DNA of 5,952 bases from Armatimonadota bacterium (GCA_014381035.1 JACMIS010000359.1:1-5952), one strand, 5' to 3'; counted from the first letter of the stretch, positions 1 to 5,651 are shown. Notes: generated by a model from the sequence alone, not told the origin. Numbers and translations are program-made.

Positions 1-36
1 ACCCCCGATATTTAGCAGGAACGCAGGAGCAGAGCG

Positions 37-204
37 ATGGCAAAGAAATCCGGTGAAAACCGCATCATCATTACACTGAAATCGTCCGAAAGCGGACACA
101 CATACGTTACCTATAAGAACAAGCGTAACGACCCGACGCGGATCGAACTCAAGAAGTATGACCCGAGCATCCGCAAACACGTCACGTACAAAGAAACCAA
201 GTAA
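37..204 (+). CDS. rpmG: 50S ribosomal protein L33
   Basis: Encodes a 55-residue L33, a small protein of the large ribosomal subunit. The protein begins [20 protein letters not shown] and contains [18 protein letters not shown] and HVTYKETK. These match the family pattern of a TTKNKR-like turn, an LELKKFDP-like strand and a VIYKE-like end, as in E. coli L33. It has no cysteine, so it belongs to the zinc-independent (C-) form. An AGGAG at 25-29, seven bases before the ATG, supports the start. The gene stands 32 bp before rpmB, and the two are probably cotranscribed. Only 36 bp of upstream sequence is visible, so its promoter cannot be judged. L33 followed by L28 reverses the rpmB-rpmG order of E. 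coli. The length is normal for the family. Confidence 0.96.
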   Translation: MAKKSGENRIIITLKSSESGHTYVTYKNKRNDPTRIELKKYDPSIRKHVTYKETK

Positions 205-236
205 GTAACGTCCGGAATTACAGATAGGCTGAACCA

Positions 237-500
237 ATGTCAAAAATATGTGCAATCAGCGGCAAGTCCGCGATGAGCGGACGACACATCCGCAACACTC
301 ACTCGATTGGCTGGAAATACCGCGCTCCGAAAAAGTGCCGCATCTTCAAAGTCAACATCCAAACCGTTACGGTTCCCGGCGAAAACGGTGGCACGCAAAA
401 GATCCGCGTCGCGGCTCGGATGCTCACCTCCCGCGCGTTTCTGTCGGTACTGTCCGGCGAAAAGAAGCTTTCGCAAGTCGCCAAAGCACCGAAGAAGTAG
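237..500 (+). CDS. rpmB: 50S ribosomal protein L28
   Basis: Encodes an 87-residue L28, a protein of the large ribosomal subunit. The N-terminus MSKICAISGKSAMSGRHIRN fits the L28 opening C-x-x-(C/T/S)-G-K followed by G-(N/R)-x-(V/I)-(S/R). A basic middle part (KYRAPKKCRIFKVNIQTVTV) and a segment like the family's K-(I/L)-R-V-(A/S) strand (QKIRVAARML) follow, then a Lys-rich tail. The second zinc-ligand position is Ser8, so a complete zinc site is absent, as in E. coli L28. The usual PN(L/I) after the basic stretch reads VNIQ here, a mild divergence. No convincing Shine-Dalgarno sequence lies in the 32-bp gap after rpmG, so translation may depend on coupling to rpmG. I see no strong terminator after the stop, only a short GC stem followed by ATTTTT near 503-517. 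Confidence 0.92.
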   Translation: MSKICAISGKSAMSGRHIRNTHSIGWKYRAPKKCRIFKVNIQTVTVPGENGGTQKIRVAARMLTSRAFLSVLSGEKKLSQVAKAPKK

Positions 501-658
501 CGCAATGCGGATTTTTCCCCTCGCCGCACTCTAACACAGAAATACAGAGCGCGGCGGACGGGACTGGCGATAGGCGCGATAACGGCGCGGCGGTACGGGT
601 ATTCACCCGGTAGTATGTACCGACTGCGCCGTTTCCTGTTCTTCCTCATTTATTGCAG

Positions 659-674
659 ATAATTTGCAAATTAT
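659..674. promoter_or_regulatory. Perfect 16-bp palindrome, possible operator
   Basis: The bases ATAATTTGCAAATTAT read the same on both strands, with no mismatch and no spacer. The site is AT-rich within a GC-rich gap, and lies 84 bp before the favoured ATG of the next gene and 15 bp before an alternative GTG. Such symmetry suits binding by a dimeric helix-turn-helix repressor. No canonical -35/-10 pair is obvious around it. TATTCT at 672-677 overlaps its right edge and GATAAT at 658-663 its left edge, so a bound protein could cover a -10 element. The operator role is inference. Confidence 0.4.
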
Positions 675-742
675 TCTAATCAGGTCGCGTGGTTTGTCGG
701 GGTTCGCTCACGAAGCGGAAAACATCGTCTCTCAACGTTCAT

Positions 743-1348
743 ATGGTACAACCAGTCATGCGACTGCGACAAAACGAAGTGGAAGCGACCGATGTTCACG
801 GCACGTCAACACCGGGCACCGCCGCCGCCCTGGGGTACGATCAGGTCGAACTCAAGTCGGCGACTCCGTCAACAGCCTACCGAGGCGATCTGACCGCTAA
901 AGCGGAGAGCGAGGTCTCACGCTTCGCCCCGCGCGAAGCGTTCCGCGTCACCGTCTGCATGTTGCTTTTGGCGTCCCTTTCCCATACGATCACCAGATAC
1001 CTGACGTACGCAATGGCAGGCATGTTGATGCCGTTCCCTGTCGGGTCGGAGACGATACCGGGGATGATCTCTTTCGTTGTGATGGCAATCCACGTCGCGG
1101 CATTCGGGATCGGGGTCGGGCTGCTGGCGAACCGGCGCACGATGGTGGCAAGCGTCGTGGTTGCCAACACTTTAGGTCTCCTTGTCACGGGCCTTGCTAT
1201 CGCCTATATCTATGCGGTGGTCCCTCCCGAAGCTTGGACTACCAGCACCTTTTCCACGTTCGGGATATTATTCAAAGCAGTGACTATTACGTTCACGGAA
1301 GTAGCGGTGGCTCTTTATGTCGCACGCACGTTCCGCAAGAAGCCGTGA
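743..1348 (+). CDS. Unrecognised four-helix membrane protein
   Basis: A 201-residue protein of unknown function from the ATG at 743. The first 65 or so residues are polar and look unstructured. Four hydrophobic segments follow, at roughly 68-95, 106-129, 134-160 and 174-195, with a basic end (RTFRKKP). The likely topology is four transmembrane helices in the inner membrane. The second helix is rich in small residues (HVAAFGIGVGLLA), and short charged loops such as ANRR join the helices. The start is uncertain: an in-frame ATG at 758 and GTG at 689 are also possible, and none has a good Shine-Dalgarno sequence. The reading frame is intact and the hydrophobic pattern is strong, so I believe it is coding, but I do not recognise the family. 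It appears to be transcribed alone. Confidence 0.72.
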   Translation: MVQPVMRLRQNEVEATDVHGTSTPGTAAALGYDQVELKSATPSTAYRGDLTAKAESEVSRFAPREAFRVTVCMLLLASLSHTITRYLTYAMAGMLMPFPVGSETIPGMISFVVMAIHVAAFGIGVGLLANRRTMVASVVVANTLGLLVTGLAIAYIYAVVPPEAWTTSTFSTFGILFKAVTITFTEVAVALYVARTFRKKP

Positions 1349-1561
1349 CGTGTGGCGCACTCCGCCAGAATGGGCGGCGAATCTATGTAGGTTCCGTACC
1401 GAATTCATCGCCGACTTGTATACCGCTCCGTAAAGCACCGGACGGCACTCAGTCTGGGGATGTCTCTTTTTCAGAGTGAGGGTGATAAAAATATTTTCAC
1501 GAGAAGAAGGAAACAATAGGACAACAACAGAACTAAACCTTCAAACCGAAAGGAGCAGGAC
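1349..1561. other. Non-coding gap before the small protein gene
   Basis: No convincing gene is seen here. A weak 5-bp stem (CCGCC at 1362-1366 with GGCGG at 1373-1377) follows the membrane protein gene but has no T-tract, so it is a poor terminator. A weak promoter candidate is TTTTTC at 1467-1472, 17 bp before AATATT at 1490-1495, in an AT-rich patch. If used, it would give the next gene a leader of about 60 bases. Confidence 0.35.
1550..1555 (+). promoter_or_regulatory. Strong Shine-Dalgarno fixing a GTG start
   Basis: AAGGAG lies six bases before the GTG at 1562. It is one of the best ribosome binding sites in the window. It fixes the non-ATG start, because no in-frame ATG lies nearby to offer an alternative start. 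Confidence 0.75.
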
Positions 1562-1768
1562 GTGCCTTACAGTGTAAAATCGAAAAAGAACGGCGAGGAT
1601 TACTACCTCCATGCGACGACCAGTGAAACCAAGAGCGGCAGCCGAACGCTTTATTACTTCGCCAAGCAAGTCAAAGAGGGTGCAGCCCTTGATGAAGTGC
1701 CGGACGGATATGAGCCATCGGAAAGCCCGAATGGTCTGATCGTACTGAAGAAAAAAGCAAAAGAGTAA
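1562..1768 (+). CDS. Small conserved-type protein of 68 residues
   Basis: A basic, soluble 68-residue protein starting at GTG and reading MPYSVKSKKNGEDYYLHATT. Its centre is RTLYYFAKQVKEGAALDEVPDGYE and its end is NGLIVLKKKAKE. This resembles uncharacterised small bacterial proteins with the pattern 'YYLH...(Y/F)YFA(K/R)xVKEGA(L/I)DxLPxGYExxExxxGLPxLKKK', which I recall as widespread but without assigned function. It has no signal peptide, transmembrane segment or cysteine. The strong AAGGAG and the terminator directly after the stop show it is a self-standing, probably well expressed gene. The two aromatic YY pairs followed by charged turns suggest a small beta-rich fold, possibly nucleic-acid or ribosome associated, but that is speculation. 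No partner gene is adjacent. Confidence 0.85.
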   Translation: MPYSVKSKKNGEDYYLHATTSETKSGSRTLYYFAKQVKEGAALDEVPDGYEPSESPNGLIVLKKKAKE

Positions 1769-1788
1769 TCTCCTCGCCCCCTCACCCG

Positions 1789-1830
1789 AAAAAATAACGG
1801 TGTCTTATGACAAGCCACCGTTGTTTTTTT
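1789..1830 (+). terminator. Intrinsic terminator after the 68-aa gene
   Basis: AACGGTG (1796-1802) pairs with CACCGTT (1816-1822). After one T/C mismatch, CTT (1804-1806) pairs with AAG (1812-1814), leaving a 5-base loop. Seven T residues follow at 1824-1830. An A-run at 1789-1794 on the other side means it could also act on the opposite strand. It lies 20 bp after the stop codon and separates this gene from the next. Confidence 0.88.
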
Positions 1831-1931
1831 GCTTTTTCTTACGGCAAATTACCAGGTTTTCGCCGATTTCAAAACAAGATACTTTTGTTTCGGATTGGTT
1901 TCACCGAAAAGAAGTGTAGAGGAACGACGTA

Positions 1932-2459
1932 ATGAAGCGAACGGCGAAAGGAATGGGGGTCGAGATGAGTAACGATCACGATGCTTCGGTGAATAGCGCG
2001 GCGGAGATGTCACTGCTGGATGGCGACGAGTCCGTGATGAATACACCAGCCAACGGGCGGGTTTCGGATGCCACGAAGTTATGGCAGGACGCTGTCTACG
2101 AATGCTGTGAAACCGCGTTATGGCGCAAGCAACTGGTTCTCACGCCACATATGCTACTGGACCGGTTGAAGGTATGCGCGGACCTTTTGAGCGAGGTGCG
2201 CGGTGGTAGCACGACCGAAGAGGCTCGCGACCACCAGATAGCCTGTGTGAGCGAGGAGATTGATCATTTGCTCCATTTACTGTGGCGCGGCGGGCTCTGG
2301 ACCAATGTGGGTACGGTCGAGAAAACAGCCTGCGACGGTCAAGCGTACCACGTTCTTGCGGAACCCTTCACCGACGGCAAGCCGCAAGGCAAACCCTTAT
2401 CCGCAGACGCACCGGAGTGGTTAAAAGAAGTGTTGGGGGTCAGGTTGCTGGGTTGTTAG
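1932..2459 (+). CDS. Unrecognised 175-residue soluble protein
   Basis: A protein of unknown family. Residues 1-45 are polar and probably disordered. Residues 46-118 look helical and amphipathic (KLWQDAVYECCETALWRKQL, then LLDRLKVCADLLSEVR and ACVSEEIDHLLHLLWRGGLW). A short part resembling strands follows at 125-145, then a proline-containing tail ending VLGVRLLGC. Five or more cysteines are scattered (58, 59, 82, 105, 134, 175) without a metal-binding pattern. There is no signal peptide or membrane segment. The ATG at 1932 has AGAGGA at 1918-1923, eight bases upstream. An in-frame ATG at 1965 after a G-run is the alternative. The last four codons lie in a long hairpin shared with the convergent isomerase gene, so the C-terminus may have been set by that repeat. 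Weak inverted repeats precede the gene (TTTCGG 1888-1893 with CCGAAA 1904-1909). Coding is likely from the intact frame and the ribosome binding site. Confidence 0.7.
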   Translation: MKRTAKGMGVEMSNDHDASVNSAAEMSLLDGDESVMNTPANGRVSDATKLWQDAVYECCETALWRKQLVLTPHMLLDRLKVCADLLSEVRGGSTTEEARDHQIACVSEEIDHLLHLLWRGGLWTNVGTVEKTACDGQAYHVLAEPFTDGKPQGKPLSADAPEWLKEVLGVRLLGC

Positions 2460-2502
2460 GTTACTGGGTCAGTCAGAGAATAGCCCAATAACCTGACAAC
2501 CC
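2450..2502. terminator. Long hairpin between convergent genes, probable bidirectional terminator
   Basis: Bases 2450-2469 pair with 2483-2502 to give a 20-bp stem with one mismatch (C2464/A2488) and two G-T wobbles, closing a 13-base loop. It contains the stop codon of the + strand gene (2457-2459), and its right arm ends 11 bp from the stop of the - strand isomerase gene. No U-tract follows on either strand, so classical intrinsic termination is not assured. Its place between converging genes favours a role in stopping transcription or protecting the 3' ends of both messages. Confidence 0.6.
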
Positions 2503-2512
2503 GACCACCCAA

Positions 2513-2995
2513 TTAGGCTTCGGTAATGGTCACGGATTTTAACGTGTCGCCGTTCTTGAGGCTGGTGTTGATGTCCTGACCGGACTTTACCTGACCGAAG
2601 ACGGTGTGTTTACCGTCGAGGTGTGGCTGCGGACCGTGCGTGATAAAGAACTGCGAACCGTTCGTGTTCGGTCCGGCGTTCGCCATCGAGAGCGTGCCGG
2701 CACCGTGCTTGCGCGGGTTGCCGACGGTCTCGTCGCGGAACTTGTAGCCGGGTCCGCCGGAGCCAGTCGCGGTCGGGTCACCGCCTTGCGTCATGAAGCC
2801 GCCGATAACACGATGGAAGACGGTTCCGTCATAATAACCGTCGCGGGCGAGGAACACGAAATTGTTCACGGTCATCGGCGCATCGGCGGGGAACAGTTCG
2901 ACGACGATGTCGCCTTTGGAAGTACTGAACGTCGCCGTGTACTTCTTGTTCAGGTCAATCGTCATGTCGGGCGGTGCCGGATATTGTTTGGGCAT
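2513..2995 (-). CDS. Cyclophilin-type peptidyl-prolyl cis-trans isomerase
   Basis: A 160-residue cyclophilin that catalyses cis-trans isomerisation of X-Pro bonds and helps proteins fold. The domain covers about residues 18-158. Visible motifs are [19 protein letters not shown] (60-78), with the catalytic Arg62 and the Phe67 and Gln70 of the active-site pocket; [16 protein letters not shown] (104-119), with Gln115 and Phe117; and [12 protein letters not shown] (125-136). His125 stands at the place of the eukaryotic cyclosporin-contact Trp, as in most bacterial enzymes. No signal peptide is present, so it acts in the cytosol. The N-terminal [19 protein letters not shown] is the short lead seen in many bacterial homologues. 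AAAGGAA (3001-3007 on the complementary strand) lies five bases from the ATG and confirms the start. A terminator for the upstream DUF255 gene precedes it, so it probably has its own promoter, though I see no clear one. Confidence 0.97.
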   Translation of the reverse strand: MPKQYPAPPDMTIDLNKKYTATFSTSKGDIVVELFPADAPMTVNNFVFLARDGYYDGTVFHRVIGGFMTQGGDPTATGSGGPGYKFRDETVGNPRKHGAGTLSMANAGPNTNGSQFFITHGPQPHLDGKHTVFGQVKSGQDINTSLKNGDTLKSVTITEA

Positions 2996-3008
2996 AATGT
3001 TTCCTTTA

Positions 3009-3051
3009 CGAAATAAATAAAGGCGGGCGCGTGTAATGACGCGCCCGCCTT
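3009..3051 (-). terminator. Intrinsic terminator downstream of the DUF255 gene
   Basis: AAGGCGGGCGCGT (3020-3032) pairs perfectly with ACGCGCCCGCCTT (3039-3051) around a 6-base loop. On the - strand it is followed by a T-rich tail (complement of 3009-3020, read TTATTTATTTCG). It ends the transcript of the DUF255 gene and lies directly upstream of the isomerase ribosome binding site. The arm GCGGGCGCGT recurs in the terminators at 5095-5134 and 5707-5740. Confidence 0.85.
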
Positions 3052-3075
3052 ATGCGTTTAGTGTACCCGGAAACT

Positions 3076-3134
3076 GCATTCTCCCAGCCCCCTCCCCCAA
3101 GAATCGAGGGAGGGGCTGGGGGGAGAAAGAATGC
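3076..3134. repeat. C/G-rich imperfect palindrome, REP-like
   Basis: GCATTCT (3076-3082) pairs with AGAATGC (3128-3134). Inside, CCCAGCCCC (3083-3091) pairs with GGGGCTGGG (3112-3120) and TCCC (3093-3096) with GGGA (3108-3111), with an 11-base loop, one bulged C and a 7-base bulge. The element ends exactly at the stop codon of the DUF255 gene. No T-tract follows, and a proper terminator lies further on. Pyrimidine-rich palindromes of this kind are common intergenic repeats in several environmental phyla. Whether it is multicopy here cannot be seen from one window. Confidence 0.6.
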
Positions 3135-4931
3135 CTACGTCGCCGAGGAAACCAGTTCCGCCAGCTCTTTCGGATCGCTGATCGGGTCGAGGCACTTGTT
3201 GGCGATACAGATGTACGCGACCGGAGCGACCGGCTTCGGGTAGCCCAGGTTTTCGATGTGCTCGGCATCTTCTCCGTTCGACGGGTCGAGCGGCTGGACA
3301 AGTCGCTCGTAGCGGTACGACCGGTGCGCCGCCGAGATCAGGGCTTGTGTCGCCGGGTCGGTGGTCGCTCCGAGGACATGCACCAGTACCGGCGGCAGGA
3401 TCGCCCGCTCCGTGGCGAGCGCGAACCCCGCCGCATGGTAGCCGAGGTTCCCCAGTGCGGGCAGGAAGCCCTGTAGGACGCGCTGGGACAGCTTTGCGTG
3501 CTCGTCCTCGCCGGTTGCCAGGAACAGGCGCAGAAGTGTGTCCGCCATCAGCATGTTGTCGTTCAGGTCTTTCGAGCCGTACTTGAGGGTGCCGACTGCG
3601 TCGGGGCGCGTCACAGAATCGTAGAAGCCGCCCGATTTCTTATCCTCTAAATGACCGGACACCCAACCGGCGATCTCTTCCGCCTTGTCGAGGTATTCCA
3701 CGCCCTGCGACGCTTCGTACAGGTCGAGACACGCCGCCACGGTCCGCGCCGAGTCGGACAGCAACCCGGACGGGATGCGCCCCGACATTTCTACCGCTTC
3801 CGTGTCGGTCGAATAATAGTGATCGAGTGCGCCCTCTTCCTTGAGCAGGTTGGTGATCAGGAAATCGAGCCCCCTTTTCGCCATCCCCAGCGATGCGGCA
3901 TCGCCGGTCGCCTGCCAGTACGCGACGTGGGCGCGTACCGCTTGCGCGTTGGCACCGGTCAGGACGGTCGGGTCCACGCTCGGCGGGTTCCATTCCTTGC
4001 GCTCTTCTTCCGCCTGGCTGTAGTACTCGGAGTCCGCCGCCTGCGAACCACCCCAGATGCCGGTTTCGGCGTCGTACAGCACGGTGTCGACGAAGCGAAG
4101 CGTGGATTCGGCGACCGCCTTGTACTCGTCGTTCCCGGTCGCCTGATACGCACGGGCGTACAGCCGCGCGATGGCGGCGTTGTCTTCCAGAATTTTTTCG
4201 TGGTGCGGTTCGCGCCAGTCCGGGGTTTGCGTGTAGCGGAAAAAGCCGCCGTCGACTTCGTCGTGCAAGCCGCCTTCCGCCATCGCGGTCAGGGTGCGAT
4301 CCAGGACCAGTTTCAGGTCCGGGGACGGTTCGCCGTAGCGCACGGTGCGGGTGTACTGCTCGATGACCAGTTCGGTCATGTCCACGTGCGGGAACTTCGC
4401 CGGGTTCTGGTCGCCGCGATAGCCGCCGTGCGCGAAGTCGAACATGAACAGGATGTTCTGGAGCGCGACGCGGATAATATCGGGCGAGATCGGCAGGTTC
4501 GGGTCGAGCGCGGGCGCGGCTTCGCGCTGTTGTTTGAGTTGCTCGCGTTGCGTGCCGACCATCTGTGCGAGTCCCTGCTTGTCGTTACGGTACGCATTCA
4601 GCACCTGCGGAAGGAGTTGCGCCATTCCGTCGGGCGGAACGAAGGTCCCGCCCCACATCGTGTCACCGTCCGGGGTCAGGAGGCACGTGGAGGGCCAGCC
4701 GCCCTGTGTATAGCGTGCGTTCACGTCGGGGCGTTTGTCGGTGTCCACTTTGACCGCGATGAATTGGTCGTTGATGTATTGCGCGATAGCGTCGTTTCCG
4801 AACGTCTGCTCGTTCATGGCGCGGCACCACTGGCACCACGGGGCTTGCAGGGAGAGGAGTACGGGTTTATCGGCTTTGCGCGCGTCCGCGAAGACATCTT
4901 CGCCGAACGCTCGCCAGTTGACTTGAGCCAT
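3135..4931 (-). CDS. DUF255 thioredoxin-like protein, YyaL/SSP411 family
   Basis: A 598-residue protein of the DUF255/SSP411 (spermatogenesis-associated protein 20-like) family, whose activity is not established. Residues 1-115 form a thioredoxin-like domain. It has the redox-type motif C33-Q-W-C36 in APWCQWCRAM, the VKVDTDKRPDVNARY strand-loop, and GGWPSTCLLTPDG (77-89) with the cis-proline Pro80. The rest is an alpha/alpha-barrel resembling glycosidase or epimerase folds. It contains FDFAHGGYRGDQNPAKFPH (164-182), GGLHDEVDGGFFRY (220-233) and REPHHEKILEDNA (240-252), all family signatures. The end carries YICIANKC (573-580), matching the conserved C-terminal cysteine pair. The N-terminus lacks the NxLxxExSPYLxxHA lead of longer members (often 650-700 residues), so this is the shorter branch. 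No signal peptide indicates a cytosolic protein. The ribosome binding site is weak. It is transcribed alone, with its own promoter-like sequence and terminator. Confidence 0.93.
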   Translation of the reverse strand: MAQVNWRAFGEDVFADARKADKPVLLSLQAPWCQWCRAMNEQTFGNDAIAQYINDQFIAVKVDTDKRPDVNARYTQGGWPSTCLLTPDGDTMWGGTFVPPDGMAQLLPQVLNAYRNDKQGLAQMVGTQREQLKQQREAAPALDPNLPISPDIIRVALQNILFMFDFAHGGYRGDQNPAKFPHVDMTELVIEQYTRTVRYGEPSPDLKLVLDRTLTAMAEGGLHDEVDGGFFRYTQTPDWREPHHEKILEDNAAIARLYARAYQATGNDEYKAVAESTLRFVDTVLYDAETGIWGGSQAADSEYYSQAEEERKEWNPPSVDPTVLTGANAQAVRAHVAYWQATGDAASLGMAKRGLDFLITNLLKEEGALDHYYSTDTEAVEMSGRIPSGLLSDSARTVAACLDLYEASQGVEYLDKAEEIAGWVSGHLEDKKSGGFYDSVTRPDAVGTLKYGSKDLNDNMLMADTLLRLFLATGEDEHAKLSQRVLQGFLPALGNLGYHAAGFALATERAILPPVLVHVLGATTDPATQALISAAHRSYRYERLVQPLDPSNGEDAEHIENLGYPKPVAPVAYICIANKCLDPISDPKELAELVSSAT

Positions 4932-5030
4932 GGGTTGTATCGGTTTCTTTTCGTGTGTATGAAAGCGTTAGGGGAATCGGACGGGGCGCGGCGTGAGAAC
5001 TCCCGGCGCGGCGTCCGTTCGCACCGGTCA

Positions 5031-5060
5031 AGTATACAGCGACGGAGGGCTTTGGGGCAA
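5031..5060 (-). promoter_or_regulatory. Sigma-70-like promoter of the DUF255 gene
   Basis: Read on the - strand, TTGCCC (complement of 5055-5060) stands 18 bp before TATACT (complement of 5031-5036). That is four of six and five of six matches to the -35 and -10 consensus. It would give the DUF255 gene a leader of about 90 bases. The leader contains a 10-bp direct repeat (4985-4994 and 5005-5014). Confidence 0.5.
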
Positions 5061-5094
5061 GATATTACGGGGGTGTGCCATCCTCGCCAACACA

Positions 5095-5134
5095 AAGCGG
5101 GCGTGTCACCGGTCTTCCGGTAACACGCCCGCTT
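5095..5134 (-). terminator. Intrinsic terminator downstream of the fasciclin gene
   Basis: AAGCGGGCGTGT (5095-5106) pairs with ACACGCCCGCTT (5123-5134). After one mismatch, ACCGG (5108-5112) pairs with CCGGT (5117-5121) around a TCTT loop. On the - strand the tail reads TGTGTT, a modest U-tract, and the + strand side is also T-rich (5136-5143). It lies 25 bp past the fasciclin stop codon. It shares GCGGGCGYGTCACCGG with the terminator at 5707-5740. Confidence 0.85.
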
Positions 5135-5158
5135 ATCTTTGTTATTGGTGCTACCGGT

Positions 5159-5566
5159 TTACTTCGGAAGCAGAACCGTGTCAATGACATGGATGACGCC
5201 GTTGTCGGCTACCACGTCGGGCGTGACCACGGTCGCGTTGTTGATCATGACGCCGTTGCTGGCGTCAATCGTCACGTCCTGACCGTTGACGGTGGTCGCG
5301 GATTTCATGGACACTACGTCCGCCGCCATCACTTTTCCGGAAACGACGTGGTAGGTAAGTACCGCCGCCAGCTTTTCCTTGTTTTCCGGTTTCAACAGAT
5401 CGTCCACGGTGCCCGCCGGGAGAGCCGCGAACGCCGCGTCGGTCGGCGCGAATACGGTGAATGGTCCCGCGCCCTTGAGAGTTTCCACGAGTCCTGCCGC
5501 CTGTACTGCCGCGACAAGGGTTCCGAAGGAACCGTTGCTAACTGCTACGTCTACGATATCAGCCAT
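5159..5566 (-). CDS. Single-domain fasciclin (FAS1) protein
   Basis: A 135-residue protein consisting of one FAS1 (fasciclin, beta-Ig-H3) domain, a fold used in adhesion and matrix contacts. The two conserved boxes are present: [15 protein letters not shown] (36-50) for H1 and [12 protein letters not shown] (123-134) for H2, with the YH motif (LTYHVVSG, 70-77) between them. It begins [20 protein letters not shown], the usual start of standalone bacterial members. No signal peptide is present, and an in-frame stop 18 bases upstream of the ATG (complement of 5582-5584) rules out a missed N-terminal extension. It therefore seems cytosolic or exported by an unknown route, which differs from the secreted forms. 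The ribosome binding site is weak. The gene has its own regulatory region and terminator. Function in the cell is unknown. Confidence 0.95.
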   Translation of the reverse strand: MADIVDVAVSNGSFGTLVAAVQAAGLVETLKGAGPFTVFAPTDAAFAALPAGTVDDLLKPENKEKLAAVLTYHVVSGKVMAADVVSMKSATTVNGQDVTIDASNGVMINNATVVTPDVVADNGVIHVIDTVLLPK

Positions 5567-5618
5567 AAGAATGTCTGCTTTCTAATTCCGCGCCGACCCG
5601 ATAGTCGGACGCACCAGT

Positions 5619-5651
5619 AGTGTAGCCGTTTTTGTGTTAAGATACTGTTAA
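5619..5651 (-). promoter_or_regulatory. Tandem TTAACA repeats next to a -10-like box
   Basis: On the - strand TTAACA occurs twice (complements of 5646-5651 and 5635-5640), with starts exactly 11 bp apart. A -10-like TACACT follows 10 bp later (complement of 5619-5624). Two direct half-sites one helical turn apart, about 10 bp upstream of a -10 box and taking the place of a -35 box, is the arrangement known for PhoB/OmpR-family activators. TTAACA is the half-site described for Bacillus PhoP. Which regulator binds here is unknown. The site lies about 50-85 bp upstream of the fasciclin start codon. Confidence 0.45.

Noticed and set aside
1..36. Possible end of a tRNA or leader before rpmG
   Set aside because: Only 36 bases are visible, with no cloverleaf arm or CCA end; nothing can be supported beyond the ribosome binding site.
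248..613. Open frame of 121 codons overlapping rpmB in another frame
   Set aside because: The composition is rich in Arg, Ser and His without any recognisable fold, and the L28 frame explains the sequence.
689..742. Upstream GTG extension of the membrane protein
   Set aside because: The extra 18 residues (MVCRGSLTKRKTSSLNVH) look like translated non-coding sequence, and the GTG is only 15 bp from the palindrome. It is kept as a possible alternative, not the preferred start.
2606..3016. Open frame of 136 codons on the + strand opposite the isomerase gene
   Set aside because: It is a shadow of the cyclophilin gene; the - strand frame has all the cyclophilin motifs and a good ribosome binding site.
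3108..3123. G-quadruplex from the run of G tracts
   Set aside because: Only three separate G-tracts are present (the fourth would need to be split from the third without a loop), and the palindrome pairing explains the bases better.
3651..5123. Long open frame of 490 codons on the + strand opposite the DUF255 gene
   Set aside because: It lies antisense to a well-supported family protein and is rich in Arg, Val and Gly as expected from complementing its codons. It shows no domain, and its start has no ribosome binding site.
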